Origin: Vandiemenella viatica
Taxonomy: Eukaryota > Arthropoda > Insecta > Orthoptera > Morabidae
Assembly (NCBI GenBank): GCA_031002005.1
Contig: CM061918.1
Coordinates: forward strand, 61,414,531-61,478,530
Length of the DNA stretch: 64,000 nt
Reading direction: 5' to 3'
Part shown: positions 45,906 through 57,540 of the stretch, in pieces
Numbering within the stretch: the stretch's first letter is position 1
Layout of the letters: each line of letters opens with the position of its first letter
Program-made: the position numbers and the translations under genes
Notes under the pieces: model-generated
Told to the model about the DNA's origin: nothing
Databases searched by the model: none
What the model saw: only the letters and a program-made list of their open reading frames with translations

Positions 45906-48579
45906 TAGGCATGTAAAAAAAAAATGACATTACTGCAAGATGATATTCAACCAGGGAGACAAATACTGCTGAGTTGCTCTTTACTGTGTTATGTGACAAA
46001 TTTATGTAATTTTAATGTTGATTATTGTTTGAGTAATTCCTTTAAGTATATCTTGTGTCAGGAAGCAGTAAGAATAGTATAAGGAAGAATAAAAGAATAT
46101 ATCACTAATTATAATTTAGTAACACTTAAAAAGTAAAGTTTTTTGTAGTTATTACTTATATTCCTGTTTCATTGGACTCCTTTGACATTTGTATTCTTGC
46201 TGTCTCTCTCTTCTTAATTCAGACTGGCTAATGGCAAATATAAATAGCTGTATGAAAGCATTTGCATGCATTTTGTAGGTTTTTGTATACAAAAGAACTG
46301 TCAAAATAATCTGATAAATGAATGTTGTTGATTGTTGTATTATGATACTTATATTGCAACCTGGCTGAAAACTGTAAATATTTTATTGGAGGTTGAGGAG
46401 TTATTATTGGATTCTTTTTAATCGTGTCACGTGATGATGCTTTCCATTGGCTGCAGAAGCTGAGCATTGAACATGAGTTTTTGAGCAAAACCATTCATAA
46501 CTTGAGGTTTGCACTCCATACTCACACATTTGTCCATGGGAAACCAATGCTAAAAATACAATTCTCTGGGCGAACAAGGTTCCAAGGTAAAGAATCCTGT
46601 ATTGCTGTGTTCTTTACTATCTGCAGTCATCATCTGGCTTCCTTCACACTGATAATTTTTGTTTTTATTGTTTCCTGTGTAAATCATTTGTATTGCTATA
46701 CAGTGTCCCCTTGGTTGTGCAAGAATCTAAAGCCCAGAACAGATAAAATTATAGATATTTTGGCCTGTGTAACAACAACCAAATTGTTAGGAGAAGCTTC
46801 ATTTTGCCCTCATTTTAAAATCACCTTCAGAATTTAAAATAGCAATGAAGATTTGAATATGGAAACCTCAAGTTTGCCACTAATTATTTTATCATATTTG
46901 AGGATTATATTAAGCACATTAAAAGCTAATAGAGCAAGTTGATATACACAGTGAATAGTAGCATTTGCTACACAAATATGACTTCAGTGTTTCGATGTGT
47001 CCTCACACATTAAATTAAATTTTTGACATTTCACTGTGCTAGTTATGAAGTAATACCACTGTGCACTGTTGTGAATCTTATATCCATCACTCATTTTCAC
47101 TGTTCTTCACAACTCCTTCTCACAAAGAGTTAGAAAGCACCCTTATCATTTATCTCTGTTTAAAAAGCTACAAGCTAATAGTTACATTGAAGAGTTATTT
47201 AGTTTAAAACAGAAGGAAAACTTAGTCTTTTATAAAGAAATTACTTCAGCCAAAACCCTTGTAAAATTTACTGGTAAGAAGGTTGTATGCTCTCAATATC
47301 ATATAATGTCAAACAATAGGAAAGACCAGATGTTTTATTAACTGTTATCAGAAATTAATTTTACAAAACTACTATGAAGCTAATACATTGATCACAAACT
47401 ATTTTAAAACTTGTTTATTTTCATGATATTTTTTACCATTATTTGGCTGTACATAATTTTTAAAATGGCTTATCACAAAATTTGAGGTTCTTCAAATTTA
47501 AGAAACCTGCACTATTTAAAATATAATTGCATTTCAAGAGAAAATGCAACAAAGTTTCTTTTGCAGTTACTTTATAAAGAAGCTATTCCATTGAAGTCTG
47601 AAACCTATACAGACAAAAAATAGTATTTCGATCCCTCATTGAATTCAAAGATTACTATGACTAGGACAAATAGAGAAACTAGGACTTCTTGTGAGACAAG
47701 TGTTTGGTTTGTTTTACTTTTTTAAGCACTTTGCACAACAGCGTACTATTCTTCATTTACTAAAGTACAACAAATAGGGTTGCCAACATACACAAAATCT
47801 GTTGCTTAGATTAACATTATGCACAATATCTTCTTGTTAAAATTTGAAAAATCTTTGTAAGTTAATTTATATCAAAAATAAGTATTTAGTGATAGTAGGC
47901 TGTTGTAGTTTCTTGTGGCACTTTCTTATTTTTAAGTGTTACATTTGTTAATTATTTTCCAGTCACATAGTTTTTGATTTGCAATTTATGTAACATTCTT
48001 CATTGTGATGTTTGCTTGTTTCGTAGCTAAGAGAGTGTTTAAGAGTATCAGTTTTCTTTTAGAAATCTCCAAACCTACTATATTTCTTCATTTTCAAAAT
48101 GTTGGCAACCCTGTCTGCAGTTACTCCTGGAAATTGGCCATGCACACTAAAATCCATAGGTTTTAAAATATCAGTGACATTTGGGTGATACACTGATATA
48201 GTAAGAAGAAGGGTAATTGTGCTGCAAAAAAAAAAAAAAAAAATGTATTAATTTGCTGTACAGAGAATGTATAAATTCTGTAATGAACAAAACTTTCAAA
48301 CTTTTTCTGAAAATATATTTTTTTTTATATTAAAATGGCTAATGGTCATATCAGAAAAATTAATTAATCACAATTTTTTTACATCAGCTCTGTTATTTAT
48401 TTAATTTAAGAAAATCGTGTTTTCACTGTATTTAAAGAACTAATTTTGAACAAGAGTAAGTGTGCATGATGCTTTGCCAGGAGTGAAGTTGCTCCTTGAT
48501 GTTTGTTTTGTCTGTACACTCGAGCAGCCGTATTGTGTGTGTGTGTCAAGTGTTTTGGTTCTCTCTGTCCTTGTTCCAG
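45906..48579. other. intronic stretch without confident features
   Basis: This is AT-rich with an A run near 48226-48243. An open stretch at 46457-46586 has acceptor- and donor-like flanks, but its phase does not fit the channel gene. Confidence 0.4.
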
Positions 48580-48630
48580 CGACTGCCAGCAGTACTCAGC
48601 CGAATAGGCATTATAATGGCCACCCCGCTG
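48580..48630 (+). CDS. pHCl-like chloride channel, 51-bp exon in M3-M4 loop
   Basis: This very short exon follows tctctgtccttgttccag and is followed by gtaagacagg. It is 51 bp, phase 0 at both ends, and encodes RLPAVLSRIGIIMATPL. It joins in frame to the VTQ ending the exon at 27839, giving a basic and hydrophobic stretch at the start of the cytoplasmic M3-M4 loop. I recall a similar segment directly after the GENPVTQ region in insect pHCl proteins. The intron before it is 20.7 kb and full of transposon remains. As a symmetric small exon it could be alternatively spliced. No confident next exon was found downstream. Confidence 0.82.
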
Positions 48631-50810
48631 GTAAGACAGGTAGAGCATTCGGTTGGTAGCCGACAGAAAAAAAGAAACTGAAAGAGAGAGACAAAAAGCG
48701 CATCGCATTGCATCGCAGCGCAACACCACTTTATTATTTTAGTTTTTGTCTCAGTTTTGCATGTTTTGATTCCTGTCTGTAGTCGCTCTATGCTTCAATC
48801 TTCACATTTCTTACTCTCCTGACAAGCGGCTTTTTTTGGCTACTTCAATGCATTGCTCTAAAATCTGTCATAAGGTCTGGCCTGCTCTGTGGAGTTTTGC
48901 ACAGCATTTCTTGCTACAGTTATGGGTCGCTTTGATAATATGCATGGTGGATCTGAGAATAAGTGTTCAGTTCTGCTTATGTTCTGTTCTGCTCTGTGTC
49001 CTTAAATGTTCTTCTCACATTTTCTTGATAAATTTTGTATATCCAAGAGCACTCCCAATAGCCTTTTTTCCAGATTTCTACTGACAGGAGTGTGGAAACC
49101 ATTGACAATCACAGGATATATTCTAATATTGTATTTATTATTACTTCAACTCTTATTTCAGATATGCAGAAGAATTGTCCAAATGGGATTTCAGCTGTTA
49201 TAATTAGTGGTTGTTTAAACATTTTTCAATATTTTTCTTGCTTTACACATTTAATTGGTTTCCTATAAACTAAATGTGATGCATCCAATAGCTGAAAGAA
49301 TTAAATTTTGTTATTTATAGCTTTTTTGTAAGATGACAAATTGTCCTTTCTGATTTTAAGATATTTGCCAATGCAATTTGTATTGTGATGGACTATAAAA
49401 AAATGTACAATATGTGAATGAATTTTTGACATCATTGTTCTATATTCAGTTGTGTACAACTAAATCTTTCATATTTTTGAAGAAGTAAAAGTTTTTGGTG
49501 ATATTTTAGTAATAATAATCACAACATTTATGTTAGAGATAATATGTTGAAAAAACATTACCAGCTGTAATTATGTAGATATACCTTTCCACAATTCTCA
49601 TTGACTGGGCGCTTCTCTTCATGTTCAGCTTCCATGGGGTGATGTAAGAGTGCTTGCCTCTGCACACCAATAGTGAAATAGAAAGTACCATTTCCAAATA
49701 ACTTTAGAAATAGGCTACATATTATCACAAGAGCAGCTTCTCCAGTTCCATGCACTGTGTCTAAATATAGATGGAAGGTTGACATATGAAATGTGATAGT
49801 AAATATTGTGTTCTAGCATATTTTCCACACTTTTCTTATTTAAATAATAAAAACAGCCCATTGCCAAAGACAACAGGTAATGGATCGCCGATAAATGGTT
49901 AAGAATCTATTACTATGTTGATAATATATAATCAGTGGGTTTGTTAGCTAGTACAATAATGAGTCTACAAGTTATAATGATTAATGTATTTCTAAAAATT
50001 CACTCCAACAACATCATTAAATTTTAATTTTGATCATGTCAGAAACTTTAACTCTATTAAAGACTGCAAAGCCTTGAAGAGAGAACAATATTCTAATCAC
50101 CAATTCTGTTACAGCTGGCATGAAAACTTCCATTTTTTTTGGGGAATGCTGTGAAAAAGGGGAAAAAATATTGATATAATTTTATTATGTAGCCAGACAT
50201 GGTGTAACAGGACTATACAGATCGTTAGGTGCATTAATAAGACCTGTAATGTTAAGCCACGTAACGACAGTTGGCTATTGGATATTCCTATTATAAATTA
50301 CTAAAAACTAATCATAAAGTAACTTCTTGGCAAAGATGCAAGTTGTATAATTGAACTGGTTGCCACTAACTTATCATTTGGATATAATTAATTTACAATA
50401 TATCCATAGTACAAGAAATCAAAATTTATGAAGGGTAATTTTGAAATGAAAGTCAATGGTTAGCCAACACCCAAATACAATACCAAGGTTCTGAGAAGTT
50501 GTTGATGACCAAATCAGACATCAAGATTCCGAAAACACTATTCTGAATGGGGATACTAGTGTTTTATTACTTTCTGAGGTGATAGGATGTTGTAAGGCTC
50601 TTAGAATACAAATCAGAGAGACTCAAGGTGTGGATTGTTAGGTTAAGGTATACTCTTTCTAGATGATACACTATCAATGTTTAATACCTATAAAATAGTT
50701 ATATCATTAGTTATTAATTGAGTCAATTATATAGCCAGATCTTTTGTTATTTAATTAATTGTTTTAAGAGTTTACTCGTGATTAATAATCTTTTTTAACA
50801 TGGTAAGGCA
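48631..50810. other. intronic stretch without recognised features
   Basis: No further exon of the channel or repeat could be supported here. Confidence 0.4.
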
Positions 50811-52051
50811 TTGTCAGTTGCTATTGTGTGCAAGGCAAATTATGATGTAGGGTCAAAAAGTTTTCTAGATGAAAACAAGTTACTTACAGTAAACCAACAC
50901 GGATTTTGGAAGAACCGATCATGCAAAATGCAACTGGCTCTATTTTTGCATGACATAATGAAGGTTATTGATGCAGGATCACAAACTGATGCTATTTTCT
51001 TGGATTTTCAGAAAGCTTTTGATTCTGTACCACACAACTGGCAAATATTCGAGCGTACAGTATATCTGATAAGATTTGTGAATGGATACACGATTTTCTA
51101 ACTGATCAGGTCACAGTATGTCATTGTTGATTAGGAAGCCTCTTCTAAGCTAGATGTTACTTAGGGCGTTTCTCAAGGAAGTGTAATAGGACCACTTCTT
51201 TTCTTAATTTTTATAAATGATCTCGGTGACAATGTTAATTGCAGGATGCGATTTTTTGCTGATGATGCACTTATTTATAGGGAAGTGAGGAGCTCTGACG
51301 ATTACTTGGAAATTCAGCGTGATCTGGTTGTTATTTCGGAATGGTGCCATAAATGGCAGCTGACACTTAACTGCAAGGCAAAGCAAATAAGTAATAAAAA
51401 GACCCCATTTGCTCACAAGTACAATTTATAATTCAGTTGTTGACAAGGTAGATTCCCTGAAGTATCTAGGTGTAACAGTACAAAGCAACATGAAATGAGA
51501 CTTGCACATAACATCCGTCATAGGCAAAGCTAATTCTAAACTACATTTTATAGGTCGTATTTTGAGAAGTTGTAATATTCATACAAAGGAAACAGCGTAC
51601 GAAACACTAGTGCATCCGCATTTGGAATACTGTCATGGAATTTTGGATCTGATCGCAAGGGATTGATTGACATGTTAGAGGAAGTACAGAGGAGAGCTGC
51701 TTGATTCGTGACCGCTAGTTACAGTCCTTATGTAAGTGTCACAGAGCTGATACGTGGTTTGGGCCGGGATTGTTGGGCAGACAGACGACGTTGTTTTCAT
51801 TTGAATTTGTTGGAGAATATGTGAAAATCTTTAATTTACGAGTGCAACGAAATACTTCTTCTGCCAACCTATTTAGGTCGCAATGACAGGAGTGATAAGA
51901 TTCGAGAGATAAGATGCCATACTGATACATTTATGTATTCCTTCTTTCCTCGTTCTGTTTGGGATTGGAATGGACAGAAGTAGGATTGGTGCTTAGCACC
52001 CTGTGCCACCCACAGTAATTGTGAATTGCAGAGTATAGATGTAGATGTAGA
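50811..52051 (+). mobile_element. non-LTR retrotransposon (LINE family B), copy 1
   Basis: The fragmentary + strand reverse transcriptase begins near 50860. It shows HGFWKNRSCKMQLALFLHDI, DAIFLDFQKAFDSVPHN, SQGSVIGPLLFLIFINDL and RMRFFADDALIYREV in several frames. The C-terminal stretch HLEYC, EEVQRRAA and LLENM follows, then a 3' end GTGAATTGCAGAGTATAGAT with GTAGAT repeats at about 52036-52050. The catalytic FADD is present, but stops and frameshifts break the ORF. The 5' half is missing. Confidence 0.85.
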
Positions 52052-52059
52052 AAGTTCCC

Positions 52060-53310
52060 AACATTGTCATGTACAGTCAAGCAGTTGTTTGCCGGAAGTG
52101 AATTTTTTATTTTGGAGGTTGGAAACACTACTGCGGATGGTGTTGTGCCATGCAGCAGGCAGTTGTAGTTGGTTTCAAGCGTGTGGTGCATGGCATTTTA
52201 GACGTAGTTTCTTTCTTTCTTTCATTGGATTTTGAAATTTCGTCTTTAGAGCAGTGACCGAATATCAAATTCTGTGTGTTGCTAGAGAAATCGCCCTAAG
52301 AGACACTGGAGATGCTGAAGAAACCATATGGGAACTATGGGATTCTTGAAAAAAGTGTCAGTTTATGAGTGGCACAAACATTTTCACAATGGTTATACAA
52401 CAATTGAAGATGACATTTGGACTGGGAGGCCTTCAGTTTCCACAACAGTTCAGCAACTTGTGCATGCAGACAGAGAAACAACCATCAATATTATTGTCTC
52501 CAAAGTTGGCATGGGAGTGTTCACAGCATTCTCCATAATGATTTGAATATGTATAGTATTTGCTTGCACATGGTTCCTAAAATGTTGTCCCCTGAGCAAA
52601 AAGAAATGAGAGTGACCATGTGTAGGGACGGGACTTGATTGAAATGGCTGAGGCAGACAACAGCTTCCTGTGCAAAATTCTAACAGGTGATGTGATGTAA
52701 TGTGATGCTTTCTTTATGACTCTCAGAGGAAATGGCAGTCTGCTGAATGGAAGTCAAAAACAAAAATTTTTCTTGGACAGCAGCTGGGGTAAAGTAATGT
52801 TGAAGGTTTTTTTTTAATTACCGGGTCTTTATTCATTATGAATTTATTCCGGAAGGGAAAACAGCCAACAAAGAATTGTACATCAAGCTCTTAAAATGGT
52901 TATGAGATGCAATTTGACAAAAACAACCTGAACTATGGGCAGGGAATGATTAGTTTTTGTTGCATGACAGTGCCTCATCACATCATCCATAATGGTGAAA
53001 CAGTACCTTCCCCGAAACAATGTTACCGGTCTGGAACACCCTCTACATTCTCCCGATCTCACACCAACAGATTTTTAGCTTTTCTATGGCTGAAAAAGAC
53101 ATTAAAGGGATGAAATTTTGCTGATTCGTCAGAAGTGATTGAAAATGTGACGAAGCCGCTGCAAGAACTTTCAAAAAAAATGAATGGTGGATTAAGTGTG
53201 TAGAAGCACGAGGAGAGTATTTTGAAGGAAAATAAGGTAAAAATGTTATACATACTTTTCATTAATTTTTATTTACCAATTCATGAAACTTTTTGACCCC
53301 ACCTCGAATT
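52060..53310 (+). mobile_element. mariner-like element of a second family, degenerate
   Basis: On the + strand these pieces follow in order: KKVSVYEWHKHFHNGYTTIE with DDIWTGRPSVST (N-terminal HTH region, 52340-52450), HGSVHSILHNDLNM, MVPKMLSPEQKE (52570-52610), a decayed second Asp block, then FLWLKKTLKG (near 53090-53115), and a C-terminus like SEVIENVTKPLQELSKK. The order and spacing match mariner transposases of about 345 residues. At least three frameshifts and many stops are present. The exact ends are uncertain, and the last conserved words are AACTTTTTGACCCC near 53287. Confidence 0.8.
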
Positions 53311-54735
53311 TGCGTATTGGAAAAGGGGCTGCTCCTAAATTGATAACTCCTGCGTTGTTGGAATATGGGATGGGAATTCTTTGTCAGAACAAATAAGTCT
53401 ACCCCACATGGTTAATGCTTTGTGTGGAAGTACTTGAAGCTATAGAAGTTGAGATGTTGAAAATTTGTTGATTTGTGGTGGGTAGAGATATGAAGGGTGT
53501 CTATCAGTTAGAAGAAGTTATTTTGGTGAGGGAGTGGGTCTAGCTAAAGTTAGGGAAGAGTACGTGAATTGAAGAGGGTGTCTTTGATGTATGTCCAAAA
53601 GATAAGTTTTTTTTTATGCATCTGAATCTGACAAGATTTTTTTTTTTTTTAAAATTTCAAAATAAGAAGTTCTGTCCCAGTCTTTCTAGGAAGAGGCTGA
53701 CATAATATACAGAGTGAATGCTCATGTGAATTACTTTGTAGAATTGAGATTTAAGAACATAATTTTTTTTTAGAATTATATGGATTAAGCATAAATGTAA
53801 AAATCTAATGGGATGAAGATTGATTAGATAAGGTAATAAAAAGAATTTGCGGAATAGAAGAGTGAGATGGGCAGCAGGGGAGGAGGAGGAATGGTAGACG
53901 ACTGTTTTTCCAGCAGACCTGACTAGAGGATGATAGCAACTAAAGATCAGTAAATAATGTCTGATCTCCATGTACATACAGAGTGGACATACTACAAACT
54001 TTGGTGTATCCTTAATATAGGATGGAAGGCCCTGGAGTAAGGGCTGGAAGTGTCCCACCGTGACAGAAAGACACTCAAAGTGCAATTTGTATGGTATGAC
54101 TATAAACTGCCCAGTATTGCCCATCTTGTGGATTTTAGGAATAGGGAGGAGAGAAGGAAACATTTATTTAAAAACCAGACAGTTGCTACATAGTGTAGTT
54201 TAGTTTTACAGTAAAAATGTTAATTTTCTATATAAGACCAAGTACCTTAAGATTGATAGGAAGTCACTGATTTTTTAAAATAATTATAAAGAAAGAAAGA
54301 AATACTTACAGAAATTAAATAGGCCAATAAATAATATTGTTCACTGGATGAATATTAAATGACAACAGAGATTCTTCTGAAAGAATTGTAAATCTCTAGA
54401 GCTAGAGAAATTTATCTGAGAATCTCCTTGGCAAAAACTTGTAGCTTTGCTCTAACAATGTGCTAAAAGGCTGTAACCAAAAAGAGATAGAAATCTGTAA
54501 TGGGTTATCAAGAAATATTGTTATCATTTCTAGTAGACAGTTTGCTAATAAGTATATGTTTCTCTGTGCATTTGTAAAAGTTTCTGTTAGTTTTATATAA
54601 TAGAAATGGATTTCGCTTTTGAAAACTACAGGGTAGCCCAAAGAGAAATACATTTTTGAAAAAAGGAAGAAAAAAACAATTATATTTAAAGGCATTTAGT
54701 TTCTTACAATGTAAAGTTAATTAAATGTAATTTTA
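53311..54735. other. intronic stretch without recognised features
   Basis: Poly-T runs near 53607 and 53637 and a purine-rich patch at 53870-53895 are present. No exon or element could be supported. Confidence 0.4.
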
Positions 54736-54739
54736 TATT

Positions 54740-55700
54740 TTTTTAATCAAATCATCGAGAGGACACTCTTCTAATTGGTTACAGAAATTTTCAAAAACTT
54801 TCTTAAGAGTTTCTCTTGAAATGGATTTTATTTCTCCTTGAATAATCAGCTTCAATTGCTACAGCATTATCGGATTATTGGAGTACACCTTGCTTTTCAG
54901 GTGCCCCCACAAAAAGGAGTCTGTTGGACTTAAATCGGGGTTCAGGATATTTTACCCCTCTGTGAAATCAGTTTCTGAGGAAACATACCCCTTAACACGC
55001 ACATGCTCTCATTTGAAGAGTGGCACATTGCTCAGTCCTGCTGAAATCAGTTGTTCCTGTTGTGACCTCATCATTGTTGTAATTTTGGTGCCAGAAAATC
55101 CATCAGCATACCCATGGATTGCTCTGAATTTACAGTTACTGTTCGGCCACAATTTTCTTCAAAGAAAAATGGTGGCTTCTGGTGTTTTAGATGAGGATTC
55201 TCTGTATCCCAGTACCAGCAGTTTTGCATATTAATGAAATGTTTACATGAAAATGAGATTCGTCAGAGAAATTAGCATTATTGAACATTTTTTTTAGAAA
55301 ATTTGATCTCGATTACAAGACTTTTGCACTAACTGAATCTTTTAGGGATGCAATTTCATGTGGAGGTACAAAATTGTCTGCAACATGGATCTAGGCACAC
55401 CTAGAGTAGAGAAACATTTAGGAGTTGACATTGTTGGAGTAGCACGTAAAGAATCTTGAACTTGCTGAATGGTTACATCAGTGCTTATAACTCTTTTGCA
55501 ACCTTGAGGCCCTGTTTTTTGTGTTCTTTCGAATCTCTCAACTCACTGCTTGATTAAATCAGTGCTCGGACACTCACTGATATGCCATAGATGGAATTTG
55601 ACATGGAAAAGGCATCAAACAGTGCACAAATCTTATTCCATCATATGTTTCATCTACTAGTTGCCTAAACCATTTAGTAGGAAGCCTTTTACATACAATT
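54740..55700 (-). mobile_element. Tc1/mariner-superfamily transposase relic, third family
   Basis: The minus strand gives, from right to left, EENCGRTVTVNSE, a GHN- and FQQD-containing block (the catalytic Asp), ATCH-like remnants with SNES, LRGMFPQKLIS, then FLWGHLKSKVYSNNPIML, LKLIIQGEIKSISRETLKKV and FENFCNQLEECPLDDL. The FLWGYLKSKVY and RLEEC blocks are characteristic of a widespread arthropod transposase type with a DDE catalytic core. Stops and frameshifts show it is inactive. The boundaries are approximate. Confidence 0.72.
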
Positions 55701-56635
55701 CATATAGAAAATGATTTTTATAATTTTTCTTAATAATAAAGCATCTATCAGTTCGAATTCTAATCATTTTCGGAAAGAAACAGAAAAGCTAAAAGTGAAA
55801 ATTTTATGTTGACCCTGTTTGTTGGCTCCATTTTCACTAATAAAGCATAAAATTATGATTAATTTGATTGGTAACATGATAGGCTAAGAATTTTTTTTAT
55901 AAAGAAGTATTTTGATTTCAAGTAGTATTTCACCATGTACACGGAATTGAACACACAAAAAAGGACATAATTTAAATTAAAGAGGAAAGTTATCACATGC
56001 TGCAATATCACAGTTTGTTGTCAGCATAGGTACGTGCATCCTGAATAAAATTGGAAGAGATAAGTAATTTCCAAATATTTTTTCAGTAAGATAAATAATT
56101 AGAACTTTGTAAATAAAATTAAGTTTAAAGGAAGAAAAAGAATATTTTTTTATTGAAACTTGATGACATCACCATGGGTGACTTTTAGGAATTAATAACT
56201 TTTAAACAAGGATAATTACAAGAAAATTTGTAATAACTTAAAAGATTTGGAATGAATCAGACTATAAGATATAAAAGTTTTGGGGAAATCCGTGTAAAAA
56301 TAGTGTGCCATGAGAGAAAGGGATTTTTGTAATTCACAAGAGAATTAGTACTTCCCCTCAGGAATACAGTTTTATTCTGCAATATGCCAGCTCAGGATTG
56401 GGCAAGACTATAAATAGTGACTGTGTTCTCTTGGAGAGGCAGTTTCTAGCCGTACTTGGTCGGTATAGGTCAGGCATGTTATGTCTCCATTAGAACATAT
56501 CTGTAGTCAACATGCAGGTGACAGAATTTCGACGGTGTGTTTGGGACTTATCAGATTTTCATACCAGCCAACGATGTCATCTAACATTTGGCATTTGATA
56601 GTGAACTAAATCAAATACAATTATAAACTGAAGAG
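55701..56635. other. intronic stretch without recognised features
   Basis: AT-rich filler. Sequence directly before 56640 may include the decayed 5' part of the adjacent LINE. Confidence 0.35.
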
Positions 56636-56639
56636 ATTT

Positions 56640-57540
56640 TCTTAGGTTTTCACCAAGTACCTCAAGGAAGTGTAATATGACCACTTCTTTTCTTAATTTT
56701 AAGAAAAACGATTTTGGAGACAAAGTGAAATGCCTTTCTAGATTGTTTGCTGATGATGCTGTTATTTATAGGGAAGTAAGGAATTTGGCTGATTGCTTAG
56801 AAATTCAGCGTGATCTGGGTGTTATTTTGGCATGGTGCGCTGAATAGCAACTTGCGCTAAATTGTAAAAAGTGCAAGACAATGAGCATAACTAACAAAAA
56901 GAACTCATTTATTCAGAAATATGCGTTAAACAATTCAGTTATTGATATGGTTGATTCTATGAAATATTTGGGAGTAACAGTACAAAGGAACATGAAATGG
57001 GACATACACATTAATTCGTTAGTAGGTAGAACTAATTCTAGGCTGTGATTCTTAGGTTGAATCTTGCAAAAGGAGATAGCGTACAAATCTCTTGTGCGTC
57101 CACATTTGGACTATTGTTGTGCCATTTGGGATCCATTTCGTAAGAGGTTGATCGAAAGTATATAGAAAGTACAGAGAAGAGCTGCTCGATTTGTGACCGC
57201 TTGCTACAGTCCTTATGAAAGCGGCACTGATTAGTAGACTAGACTGGGAGTCTCTGGTAGATAAATGACGCATGTTTCGTTTAAACTTATTGGTAAACGT
57301 GTACTCCCACTTTCACTTACGAGTGCAGTGAAATACTTCATCCACCAACCTATTTGAGCCGGAATGACAGGAAAGATAAGATTAGAGAAATAAGGTGCCG
57401 CAATGATTCTTATATGAATTCTTTTTTCCCTCTTACCATTAAGGATTGCAATGCGCAACAAAGAGATTAGCTTTGGTGCTGAGCACCCTCTGCCACCCAC
57501 AATTTTGTGAATTGCAGAGTATATTTGTAGATGTAGATGA
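56640..57540 (+). mobile_element. non-LTR retrotransposon (LINE family B), copy 2
   Basis: The + strand reading starts with a decayed GVPQGSV-type block (56660-56700). It continues LSRLFADDAVIYREVRN, LEIQRDLGVI, DSMKYLGVTVQRNMKWDIHI and the RRAARFVT block (near 57178-57200). It ends GAATTGCAGAGTATATTTGT with TAGATGTAGATG. The residues closely match copy 1 (YREV, LEIQRDL), so it is the same family. Stops after CAE and elsewhere break it. Confidence 0.83.

Noticed and set aside
46457..46586. Open stretch KLSIEHEFLSKTIHNLRFAL and following, with acceptor- and donor-like flanks
   Set aside because: It is 130 bp, entering in phase 0 and leaving in phase 1, so it cannot sit between 27839 and 48580. 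The translation matches no channel segment I know.
50849..53303. GGTCAAAAAGTTT near 50849 complementary to AAACTTTTTGACCCC near 53287, as ends of one element
   Set aside because: The left word lies inside LINE B reverse-transcriptase sequence and its own 3' tail ends at 52050 before the mariner begins. The match is short and probably chance.
53657..54163. A 168-codon minus-strand open frame
   Set aside because: The translation is rich in Phe, Leu, Ile and His typical of AT-rich DNA read by chance. There are no motifs, splice context or homology that I recognise.
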